From Sporosarcina sp. FSL W8-0480 (GTDB lineage Bacteria; Bacillota; Bacilli; Bacillales_A; Planococcaceae): a DNA stretch of 64,000 bases. Numbering within the stretch: position 1 is the first letter of the stretch; each line of letters starts with the position of its first letter. Under the pieces are notes generated by a model. It was not told the DNA's origin, ran no database searches, and worked only from the letters and a program-made list of their open reading frames with translations. Below, piece after piece: positions 25,636 through 33,718 of this stretch. The position numbers and the translations under genes are program-made. The stretch lies in NCBI RefSeq assembly GCF_037963765.1, contig NZ_CP150166.1, positions 2,549,501-2,613,500 on the forward strand, in the 5' to 3' direction.

Positions 25636-27576
25636 TTATTCGTTTTCGTGGGAGACGTCTGCTTGTATTAGGTTTAGGAAGTCGTCGAATGGCATGCTTT
25701 CGGATTTTTGTTCGCCGTATTTTCGTACGTTCACTTCGCCCGATTCGACTTCTTTGTCGCCTAAGACTAACATGTACGGGATTTTTTGGACTTGTGCTTC
25801 GCGGATTTTATATCCGATTTTTTCGTCCCTGCTGTCAAGGTCGACACGGAATCCTGATGCTACTAATTTTTCTCGTACTTCATTTGCGTAGTCGAAGTGG
25901 GCTTCAGGTGAAACAGGGATGACTTCGACTTGAACCGGTGCAAGCCATGTTGGGAATGCGCCTTTGTATTCTTCGATCAGGAATGCAACGAAGCGTTCCA
26001 TAGTTGAGACTACGCCTCTGTGAATGACGACTGGGCGATGCTGTTTGCCGTCTTCTCCTACGTAAGTTAGATCGAAACGTTCTGGTAGAAGGAAGTCGAG
26101 TTGGACAGTCGATAATGTCTCTTCCATGCCGATTGCTGTTTTCACTTGTACGTCGAGTTTCGGACCGTAGAATGCAGCTTCGCCGTCTGCCTCGACGTAA
26201 GGAAGTCCTGATTCATCCATTGTTTCCTTTAGCATGCTTTGTGCACGTTCCCACATCTCGTCGTCGTCGAAGTATTTCTCAGTGTCTTCCGGGTCACGGT
26301 AGGATAGACGGAAGGAATAGTCCTCAATGCCGAAGTCTTTGTATACGTCGATGATGAGCTGGACTACACGTTTGAATTCCTCTTTGATTTGGTCAGGACG
26401 GACGAAGATGTGAGCGTCGTTTAGAGTCATTCCGCGGACTCGTTGAAGTCCGGAAAGTGCTCCCGACATTTCATAACGGTGCATTGTTCCTAATTCAGCG
26501 ATACGTACTGGTAAGTTTCTGTATGAGTGAATGCCGTTTTTGTAGATCATCATATGGTGCGGGCAGTTCATCGGACGAAGAACGAGATCTTCATTGTCCA
26601 TGCTCATTACAGGGAACATTCCGTCTTGGTAGTGGCCCCAGTGTCCTGAAGTTTTATATAGTTCTACGCTTCCCAAAACTGGTGTGTAAACATGGTCATA
26701 ACCAAGTTTTACTTCTTTGTCCACGATATATCTTTCGATGATGCGTCGGATTGTTGCACCTTTTGGTAGCCAAAGTGGTAGACCTTGACCTACTTTTTGT
26801 GAGTTTGTGAATAAATTCAATTCTTTCCCGATTTTACGGTGGTCACGTTCTTTCGCTTCTTCTAACATGCGAAGATGTTCTTGCAGTTCTTCTTTTTTGA
26901 AGAAAGCTGTTCCGTAAATTCGTTGGAGCATTTTATTTTTAGAATCTCCGCGCCAATATGCACCTGCGATGCTTAACAGTTTGAATTCCTTTAGTTTGCC
27001 TGTAGACGGAACGTGGATTCCACGGCAAAGGTCGAAGAATTCGCCTTGCTCGTAGATGGATACTTGTTCCCCTTCCGGTATTGCTTCCAACAGTTCAATT
27101 TTGTATGGGTCCTCGATTTCTTTGAAACGATTTTCCGCTTCTTCACGGGAGACATCTACACGTGTTACGGCTAAGTTTTCACCAATGATGCGTTTCATTT
27201 CTTTTTCTAATTCAGGTAGATCCTCGGCTGTGATTGGCGTTGGAGAATCGATGTCGTAGTAGAAACCGTTGTCGATTACTGGGCCGATTCCTAATTTCGC
27301 GTCAGGGAATTTGCGTTTTACAGCTTGTGCTAATAAGTGAGCTGTACTGTGACGTAGGATTTCAAGGGCTTCGGGAGATTGCGGTGTGATGATTGCGATG
27401 TCTCCGTCTTCATGAATTGGTGTTTTAAGGTCTATAAGCTTGTCGCCAATTTTACCTGCCAATGCGCTTTTACGAAGGCCGGGGCTGATGGAGCCTGCTA
27501 CTTCTTCTGTTGTTGTGCCTGTTGGAAATTCCTTTATCGCACCATCTGGAAATTTCAATTGAATATTTTCTGTCAT
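25636..27576 (-). CDS. thrS: threonyl-tRNA synthetase
   Basis: It charges tRNA-Thr and edits Ser-tRNA. The 646 residues contain an N-terminal TGS domain ([18 protein letters not shown]), the editing domain with [13 protein letters not shown], the class II core (motif 2 region [33 protein letters not shown] with the zinc Cys; motif 3 [11 protein letters not shown]) and an anticodon-binding C-terminus. AAGGAGTG precedes the ATG at 27576. A T-box leader lies upstream, separated from the gene by repeat copy C. Confidence 0.97.
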   Translation of the reverse strand: MTENIQLKFPDGAIKEFPTGTTTEEVAGSISPGLRKSALAGKIGDKLIDLKTPIHEDGDIAIITPQSPEALEILRHSTAHLLAQAVKRKFPDAKLGIGPVIDNGFYYDIDSPTPITAEDLPELEKEMKRIIGENLAVTRVDVSREEAENRFKEIEDPYKIELLEAIPEGEQVSIYEQGEFFDLCRGIHVPSTGKLKEFKLLSIAGAYWRGDSKNKMLQRIYGTAFFKKEELQEHLRMLEEAKERDHRKIGKELNLFTNSQKVGQGLPLWLPKGATIRRIIERYIVDKEVKLGYDHVYTPVLGSVELYKTSGHWGHYQDGMFPVMSMDNEDLVLRPMNCPHHMMIYKNGIHSYRNLPVRIAELGTMHRYEMSGALSGLQRVRGMTLNDAHIFVRPDQIKEEFKRVVQLIIDVYKDFGIEDYSFRLSYRDPEDTEKYFDDDEMWERAQSMLKETMDESGLPYVEADGEAAFYGPKLDVQVKTAIGMEETLSTVQLDFLLPERFDLTYVGEDGKQHRPVVIHRGVVSTMERFVAFLIEEYKGAFPTWLAPVQVEVIPVSPEAHFDYANEVREKLVASGFRVDLDSRDEKIGYKIREAQVQKIPYMLVLGDKEVESGEVNVRKYGEQKSESMPFDDFLNLIQADVSHENE

Positions 27577-27602
27577 TGCAAACACTCCTTATATTATAAA
27601 AT

Positions 27603-27731
27603 GTTGATTTTCGCTGCAGGCGGACGCTTTCCGCGGGCGTCGCTTCAGCCTCCTCACTCCGCTACGCTTCGTTGCGGGGTCTTATGCTGACGCTTTTCCC
27701 GCAGGAGTCGCCGCCTTCCGCTTCAATCAAC
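27603..27731. repeat. GC-rich imperfect palindrome, copy C, in the thrS 5' UTR
   Basis: Complete copy with GTTGATT and AATCAAC termini, outer stem GGCGGACG/CGCCGCC, and inner stems GCGGG/CCCGC, GCGTC/GACGC and TCAGC/GCTGA. It sits between the T-box terminator and the thrS ribosome site (12 nt away). Confidence 0.9.
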
Positions 27732-27753
27732 GAATCTCCCTTAATAAAAAACG

Positions 27754-28020
27754 ACAAAAAAGCCCCATCCCAATAAAGGGACGAGGCTGTTGCTCGTGGT
27801 TCCACCCTTCTTCCTTCTATCCAGGCATACATAATAAAGCTGGAAAGATGAAGCTCGAAACGGCTAACGGGCCGGGTCCGTCATCGGTTACTAAAAAAGT
27901 TCGCCGACGCTGCTCCAAGGTGGTAAATCGATCATCTTCACTTCAGGGCTTCCAGCCAAATGACCCTGTTCTCTGGTAGTGGATTAACCGACTCATGTCC
28001 TCTTCAACACATTTTCGAAT
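27754..28020 (-). promoter_or_regulatory. T-box riboswitch of thrS
   Basis: The minus strand carries the T-box sequence GGGTGGAACCACGAG (27807-27793), followed by a terminator with stem AGCCTCGTCCC / GGGATGGGGCT and TTTTTT. Upstream are a stem I of about 110 nt and the linker. The specifier is probably ACC in GATTTACCACC (Thr). Uncharged tRNA-Thr would favour read-through into thrS. Confidence 0.93.
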
Positions 28021-28032
28021 ATAATATCCATT

Positions 28033-28061
28033 AGTATAAGGAATGTTTAAGAATTTTGCAA
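28033..28061 (-). promoter_or_regulatory. promoter of the thrS T-box transcript
   Basis: Minus strand TTGCAA (28061-28056), 17 bp, TATACT (28038-28033). Confidence 0.72.
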
Positions 28062-28075
28062 GTGGATAAATCCTC

Positions 28076-29020
28076 CTACATATTTCTCCTGTTTTTCCCC
28101 TTCAATTGTACAGGTTTTGCAACAGTTTTAATGCGTTCCATAATTCGTGCTGCCTTGACTTCTTCTTGCTCGCCACGTTGAGTGTACGTTAAATGGTGTT
28201 GAAGTTCGTCGTAATTGAAATTTGACGAAAAGAATGTCGGAAGTTTTTCTGCCATTCTGTATTGTAAAATCGTCCCAATTACTTCGTCACGGGCCCATGC
28301 AGACATGGACTCCGCCCCGAAGTCGTCTAACATTAAAACTTTTGCTTTTTTTACGAAGTCGATTTTTTCATTTAACGTCTGATCTTGGATCGATTGTTTC
28401 ATTTCCCGTAAGAATTCGGGGAGATATACAACAACGGTCCGAATGCGAAGATTGGCAAGCTCATTTGCGATTGCGCCTAAAATAAAGGACTTTCCTGTCC
28501 CGAATGGACCGTGAATGTAAAGACCTCTTTCAGGCAACTTTTCTTCGTCGCGTATTTCAGCAAAAAATTGTGCTGTAACCTCAGCAACAATATACCTACT
28601 GTCATCGTGTTCGAGATCCAGATTATTCAGGCGTGCTTCCATGACATCCTTAGGCATGTACATGCTATTGATCATGCTGGATATATTTCGGCGTTCATCG
28701 TCGACAAGTTTATTCGGACATTTTATATAATCGAGATCTATGAACCCCTGGCTGAGCACAAGCCTCGGCTCAAACCCTTTCATCACATTGACGCAGCCAT
28801 CGATATTCGGGCATTTATCACATCGATGGGAGGCAGTAGTATATTCATATAATTTCCCTAAACTTTTGTCGACTACAGACTTATCAATTTGATCTGAATG
28901 GTCGGTGATGAACTGTTGGACGCCTGGGGACTCCATCACTTCATTCCTTAATTGTTCATATCTTGCTGTTAAGTCCGAAGTATTGAATACTCGCTTCATT
29001 GCATTTCCGATTCTCTCCAA
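28076..29020 (-). CDS. dnaI: primosomal helicase loader DnaI
   Basis: An AAA+ ATPase that loads the replicative helicase with DnaB/DnaD. It has an N-terminal zinc-binding domain (C67, C70, C76, C101) and an ATPase domain with Walker A GPFGTGKS (171-178) and Walker B VLMLDDFGAESM. I choose the TTG at 29020 because MERIGNAMKRV aligns with the B. subtilis start and GGGGTGAAA precedes it; an internal ATG seven codons later is weaker. It begins 2 nt after dnaB. Confidence 0.94.
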   Translation of the reverse strand: MERIGNAMKRVFNTSDLTARYEQLRNEVMESPGVQQFITDHSDQIDKSVVDKSLGKLYEYTTASHRCDKCPNIDGCVNVMKGFEPRLVLSQGFIDLDYIKCPNKLVDDERRNISSMINSMYMPKDVMEARLNNLDLEHDDSRYIVAEVTAQFFAEIRDEEKLPERGLYIHGPFGTGKSFILGAIANELANLRIRTVVVYLPEFLREMKQSIQDQTLNEKIDFVKKAKVLMLDDFGAESMSAWARDEVIGTILQYRMAEKLPTFFSSNFNYDELQHHLTYTQRGEQEEVKAARIMERIKTVAKPVQLKGKNRRNM

Positions 29021-29022
29021 CT

Positions 29023-30384
29023 TTATTTCACCCCGCTTGATATTGCATTAAGTTTTTCCTGTAGAAGTCGCTTGCGTTCGTTGTCGATCGATGGTTCATC
29101 ATTGGAAATCGGTTTCTGTTCTTTTTCTTCATCCTTTTGATGAAACCATTCCGGCACCTTTTCCACTCTAGTCGGCTTTCGGGATGTCGTTTTCTTCTTA
29201 CTTCCTTCATTTTGCCATTTAATGTACTGATCATGTTCTTTCCGTGAGATTTCTATCGCTTCTCTTGCTGTCGAAATCTTTTTATTCGCCCAATGTGAAG
29301 CAATTCTTTCAGCATAGTTTTTCGTGATTTTACCGTCGTTACGGATAATGATATAGTGCAGCAACACATTTACAACCCCAATCTCAAAGCCATGGATAGT
29401 TACTAACCGCTCGGCAAGTTCAACATCAACCGGAAGTGGTTCATTACCCGTGTAATCTTTCAACATTTCACGAGGGGCGGTATTTTCCATATAGAAGATG
29501 AATTTATCCTCACGCGATTTGGGCTCTTCAAGTGGAGTGTCTGGTTGTTTCGTGAAGACTTTTTCAATCGTTGGCACATTTTGCGAAATGTTCGTCTTAT
29601 AATAATCGACAGCTGCTTTTCGTACTCTGTTTTCAGGAAGCTTTAAATTTTCGTCTAACGCCATCATGATTACTTTTTGCATATCAATCGGTGTAAGAGA
29701 ATAAAGAAATGACAATTTCTCTATCAATTCTTTGGGCACTGAAGCAAGGGACGACTTAGGAACCATTTGTTCCGAAAGACCGGAACGTAATAGGTTAAAA
29801 TCGAAATCAGAATGAGCGATTTGAATACCTTTCGATTCATTTCGGCCTTTTATATCGCCAATTTCATCCGATTGTTCGATTGCCCCTGGACGGATAGGTT
29901 TATAAACGTCAAGAAAAGTACGTGAAACTTCTTTATATGAATCATCGAGTAAATTCTCATCCAAAAAACGGTTCCTTAATCCGCGGTACGCTTGCTCCCC
30001 AATTTTACTAAAAAGGAAGGTGGATAGAAGCGGATCATCGAAAAATGATTTTGCATCCATCGGTGCTAACAGTTCGTATATGAAGGATCGATCATCACCA
30101 TCTTGTTTGCAATATGTGCGCAACAAGCCGATTGCTTCGAGTGATATTCTTGCTTCGAAAACTTGTCCTAATGGCATTGTCAATAAATTCATAAGATAAT
30201 AATGGTTAAACTCATTGTCTTTTTCCCGTTCCGCATCAGCCCAAAAAGACATGAAGAGACTCATTGCTTGTGGGCCGATTAATGGTTGGTAAAATAGTGT
30301 GAGGAGTTGCCGGTCATAGTCCGAGAATGGACTTGCCATCTTTAGTTTGAATGTATCTACTGGTTGCAGTTCTTGATAGAGCAT
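29023..30384 (-). CDS. dnaB: replication initiation and membrane attachment protein DnaB
   Basis: The Firmicute primosome protein (not the helicase) acts at oriC and restart forks with DnaD and DnaI. The 453 residues have the N-terminal winged-helix-like domain (SDYDRQLLTLFYQPLIG) and C-terminal DDBH2-type domain (DVELAERLVTIHGFEIGVVN; NVLLHYIIIRNDGKI...NYAERIASHWANKKI). The C-terminal tail is charged and probably disordered. It is coupled to dnaI. Confidence 0.93.
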   Translation of the reverse strand: MLYQELQPVDTFKLKMASPFSDYDRQLLTLFYQPLIGPQAMSLFMSFWADAEREKDNEFNHYYLMNLLTMPLGQVFEARISLEAIGLLRTYCKQDGDDRSFIYELLAPMDAKSFFDDPLLSTFLFSKIGEQAYRGLRNRFLDENLLDDSYKEVSRTFLDVYKPIRPGAIEQSDEIGDIKGRNESKGIQIAHSDFDFNLLRSGLSEQMVPKSSLASVPKELIEKLSFLYSLTPIDMQKVIMMALDENLKLPENRVRKAAVDYYKTNISQNVPTIEKVFTKQPDTPLEEPKSREDKFIFYMENTAPREMLKDYTGNEPLPVDVELAERLVTIHGFEIGVVNVLLHYIIIRNDGKITKNYAERIASHWANKKISTAREAIEISRKEHDQYIKWQNEGSKKKTTSRKPTRVEKVPEWFHQKDEEKEQKPISNDEPSIDNERKRLLQEKLNAISSGVK

Positions 30385-30472
30385 TTCGGAACCCCTCCTT
30401 ATTAGGTATACGCAATAAACGATTTACGCTCAAATCCTAAATAATTTTCAACACATACTACAATATCAAAAA

Positions 30473-30937
30473 TCAATTTCCATCTTTTTTGTTTTGGAGG
30501 TTTTTTAGTTCTTCGATGAAAACTGTAATGTCTTTATATTGTCTGTAAACAGAAGCGAATCGTACGTAGGCGACTTCGTCGACATCGGCCAATTTTCCCA
30601 TCACCATTTCACCGACGTCTTCTGAATTGATCTCAACAACTCCGGAACTTCTTAATTCTTTTTCTATTAAATAAACTATGTTTTTTAATGCTTCTAATTC
30701 AACAGGCCTTTTCTCGCAGGCTCTTATTAATCCTCTAAGCAGTTTTTCTCCATTGAATTCTTCCCGTGTGCCGTCTTTTTTTACGACAATCAGTGGCATT
30801 TCTTCCACTTTCTCAAAAGTTGTGAACCGAAATGCGCATTTTTCGCATTCACGGCGTCTTCGAATGGATCGATTCTCCTCAGCCGGTCTGGAATCGACTA
30901 CCCTTGTGCCATTATAATGACAAGCTGGACATATCAT
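30473..30937 (-). CDS. nrdR: transcriptional repressor NrdR
   Basis: A regulator of ribonucleotide reductase genes that senses dATP/ATP. It has an N-terminal zinc ribbon with Cys3/Cys6 and Cys31/34-type pairs ([33 protein letters not shown]) and an ATP-cone domain ([19 protein letters not shown]). 154 residues is normal. The B. subtilis neighbour speD is absent between nrdR and gapB. Confidence 0.96.
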   Translation of the reverse strand: MICPACHYNGTRVVDSRPAEENRSIRRRRECEKCAFRFTTFEKVEEMPLIVVKKDGTREEFNGEKLLRGLIRACEKRPVELEALKNIVYLIEKELRSSGVVEINSEDVGEMVMGKLADVDEVAYVRFASVYRQYKDITVFIEELKNLQNKKDGN

Positions 30938-31029
30938 TTCGTCTTCCTCCGAATTTCCCTATAGTATATTGATTATAACAGAAGTTTGTCGAAAAAATCG
31001 AAGGGGATCCTAAAGAAATAAATAAAGAG

Positions 31030-31070
31030 AAAAAAGCCGTCCAAGTCAAGCGGGGACTTAGGCGGCTTTT
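31030..31070. terminator. terminator of gapB
   Basis: AAAAGCCG(T)CC...ACTTAGGCGGCTTTT imperfect stem flanked by A and T runs, downstream of gapB. Confidence 0.8.
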
Positions 31071-31089
31071 ACACATTATCTAATGTTAA

Positions 31090-32100
31090 TTAAGCTTTTA
31101 GTGCTTTTGCAACTTTTTGAGTTAATTCGACAACACGTGCAGAATAGCCCCACTCGTTGTCGTACCAAGCAAGAACTTTCACCTTGTGGTCTCCCATTAC
31201 GATTGTGGACAAACCGTCAATTGTTGCAGATTCAGTTGTTGTATTGAAATCAATAGAAACTAAAGGTTCAGTTGTGAAACGAAGGATTCCTGATAGCGCG
31301 CCATTCGCCGCCTCTTTAAATGCCTCATTCACTTCTTCAACCGTTACGTCTCTTTGTACATCTACAACTAAGTCAACTAACGAAACATTTGGTGTTGGAA
31401 CGCGAAGTGCCATACCATGAATTTTCCCTTCAAGTTCAGGCAATACGAGCGATAATGCTTTTGCAGCGCCTGTCGAAGTCGGGATAATCGATTGTGCACA
31501 TGCACGTGCACGACGAAGATCCTTATGAGGGTTATCCAAGTTCTTTTGGTCATTTGTATACGCATGTACAGTAGTCATCAAGCCGTTTTCAATGCCAAAT
31601 GTGTCGTTTAGCACTTTTACAACAGGTGCAAGACAGTTTGTCGTGCAGCTTGCGTTGGAAATAACATCATGCTTCTCGATATCAAGCTTATCGTCATTCA
31701 CGCCTAAAACGATTGTGATATCTTCATTTTTACCAGGTGCAGTTAAAATGACCTTTTTCGCACCCGCTTCAATATGAAGTGCAGCTTTGTCACGGGAATT
31801 GAAAACTCCAGTCGCTTCAATAACGATATCGACACCAAGGTCCTTCCAAGGCAATTTGGATGGATCGCGTTCTGCTATTAATTGGACACGCTTTCCATTA
31901 ATAACCAGCGCATCTTCCTCAGCAACGACTTCTCCGTCAAACACTCCATGATTTGTATCATACTTAATCAAATGGGCCAAAGTTTCAGCCGGATACGATG
32001 CGTTTACTGCAACTACATTCACGTCATCCTGTGTAATAATTTGGCGGAAAACCATACGTCCGATTCTACCAAAACCATTTATCGCTATCGAAGTAGTCAT
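31090..32100 (-). CDS. gapB: glyceraldehyde-3-phosphate dehydrogenase, gluconeogenic type
   Basis: The catalytic Cys is in SNASCTTNCLAP and the N-terminal Rossmann motif is INGFGRIGRMVFR. Where NAD-specific enzymes have an Asp (VNDLT), this has VNASYPAETLAHL, the pattern of B. subtilis GapB, which prefers NADP and works in gluconeogenesis. Position beside coaE and nrdR agrees. 336 residues. Confidence 0.93.
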   Translation of the reverse strand: MTTSIAINGFGRIGRMVFRQIITQDDVNVVAVNASYPAETLAHLIKYDTNHGVFDGEVVAEEDALVINGKRVQLIAERDPSKLPWKDLGVDIVIEATGVFNSRDKAALHIEAGAKKVILTAPGKNEDITIVLGVNDDKLDIEKHDVISNASCTTNCLAPVVKVLNDTFGIENGLMTTVHAYTNDQKNLDNPHKDLRRARACAQSIIPTSTGAAKALSLVLPELEGKIHGMALRVPTPNVSLVDLVVDVQRDVTVEEVNEAFKEAANGALSGILRFTTEPLVSIDFNTTTESATIDGLSTIVMGDHKVKVLAWYDNEWGYSARVVELTQKVAKALKA

Positions 32101-32226
32101 GTAAATTATCCCCCTGCTATATGTTATACTTTTTATATTTTATCCGATAATTAGTATAGCACATTTTACTTAGGTGGAAAGAGTTTGTGAGCCAATTAAC
32201 AATGTTCCACTTTTCAGAGAATACAT

Positions 32227-32823
32227 TTATGGCAACACGAGCCATTTCGCTAAAATTTCATCAAGCTGGCGTTCAGTTTCTTCTAATGAATCGTTATTAT
32301 TAATAACAGCGTCCGCCCCTTTTTCCTTTTCAGAAATCGGCAGTTGTGAGTTAATACGTGCATCCGCTTCTTCACCAGTTAAATTATTCCTTGCCATTAA
32401 ACGGTCCCGTTGGATAGAAGGCGTTGCAGAGACGACAATAATTTTCTCGACATAGGACTGAAGCTTACTTTCAAATAGTAATGGAATATCCATTATGACC
32501 GTATTAAACCCTTTTTCGAGCCATGATTCCTTTTGGCGGATCATTTCTTGACGGACAGCCGGATGCATGATTGCATTCAGTTTTTCACGTTTAAGTTGGT
32601 CATTGAATATAAGGCTGCCTAACTTTTCACGGTTAAGCCCACCATTCTGATCAATAACCTCTTTTCCAAATGCATCAGCTATCTTTTCCAACACAATACT
32701 TCCCGGCTCTACTACCTGCCTTGAAATTTCATCTGCATCGACAATCGGGTATCCTTTTTCTTTCAACATCCGTGAAACGGTACTTTTACCGGTTGCTATG
32801 CTTCCTGTCAAACCGATGATCAT
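32227..32823 (-). CDS. coaE: dephospho-CoA kinase
   Basis: The last step of coenzyme A synthesis. The P-loop GLTGSIATGKST is at residues 4-15, followed by DADEISRQVVEPG, the CoaE signature. 198 residues. AAGGGG is correctly spaced for ATG 32823; an ATG 9 nt upstream is too close to it. It follows mutM by 13 nt in a mutM-coaE unit. Confidence 0.95.
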   Translation of the reverse strand: MIIGLTGSIATGKSTVSRMLKEKGYPIVDADEISRQVVEPGSIVLEKIADAFGKEVIDQNGGLNREKLGSLIFNDQLKREKLNAIMHPAVRQEMIRQKESWLEKGFNTVIMDIPLLFESKLQSYVEKIIVVSATPSIQRDRLMARNNLTGEEADARINSQLPISEKEKGADAVINNNDSLEETERQLDEILAKWLVLP

Positions 32824-32836
32824 CGGATCCATCCCC

Positions 32837-33709
32837 TTACCTCTGGCATTTTGGACAATAGACGGAAGTTCTCCCGGCTATTTTCAAGCTTTTTGTTGAA
32901 CTACCACACTGACTGCAAACTTTTTTTCCGTACATTTTAAGTCGAGTCTGCATCGTACCAGCTTCTCCATTTATATTTCTATAATCAGAAATGGAGCTTC
33001 CGCCAGCGTCAATACTTTCCTGTAAAGTTTCAACAATTGCTTTAAATAATTCTTTTTTCCTTTTTGCACTAATTCGTTCGGTCGTTCGATTCGGATGTAT
33101 TTTCATTCGGAAAAGGGCCTCAGTTGCATAAATATTCCCGCATCCCGATATGACATGCCCATCCATAATGACTTCTTTTATCGGTTTTCTTGCATATTTG
33201 GGCGTGGAAGCCATAGTCAAAAAATGATCTATGGCTTCTTCAGAGAATGGTTCCGGCGCCATTTTCAGCAATGGGGAATAATCCTCTTCTTTACCTAATA
33301 AGCGTAGCTCTCCAAATCTTCGTATATCGGAATAGACTAACATTCCGCCATCTTCCATCTTGAAAATGACATGGATATGGTTTCTAAACTTCCGTTCCGT
33401 CACTTCATCTAAAGAATCCACGACAAACCACGCACCAGACATTCCAAGATGGCTTACCAACAAATGCGGCTGTCCAGCTTTTTTAAGGTGAAAATAAATA
33501 TATTTACTTCTTCTTGTAATATCCATAATCGTCATTTGGGAAAGTTCTTCTATAAAATCCTCCAATGTCTTCCCTTTGACAATTGCTTCTTTCCCTAATT
33601 CCTTGGAACTTCGGATAACATCTGAAACCTTTACTTCCGAAATGGTACGACCTTTTGACGCAGGTGATAGTTCACGTACAACACCTTCAACCTCAGGTAG
33701 TTCCGGCAT
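32837..33709 (-). CDS. mutM: formamidopyrimidine-DNA glycosylase
   Basis: It removes 8-oxoguanine and FaPy and nicks the AP site. It starts MPELPEVEGV with catalytic Pro2 (after Met removal) and Glu3. The C-terminal zinc finger has CSQCG and CPKCQR, preceded by the H2TH region (GCGNIYATEALF). 290 residues. Located directly downstream of polA (9 nt), so coupled to a repair polymerase. Confidence 0.96.
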   Translation of the reverse strand: MPELPEVEGVVRELSPASKGRTISEVKVSDVIRSSKELGKEAIVKGKTLEDFIEELSQMTIMDITRRSKYIYFHLKKAGQPHLLVSHLGMSGAWFVVDSLDEVTERKFRNHIHVIFKMEDGGMLVYSDIRRFGELRLLGKEEDYSPLLKMAPEPFSEEAIDHFLTMASTPKYARKPIKEVIMDGHVISGCGNIYATEALFRMKIHPNRTTERISAKRKKELFKAIVETLQESIDAGGSSISDYRNINGEAGTMQTRLKMYGKKVCSQCGSSTKSLKIAGRTSVYCPKCQR

Positions 33710-33718
33710 ACTAATTCC

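Noticed and set aside
27379-27690. Plus-strand frame opposite the thrS start
   Set aside because: It covers the thrS N-terminus and repeat copy C in antisense and has no ribosome site.
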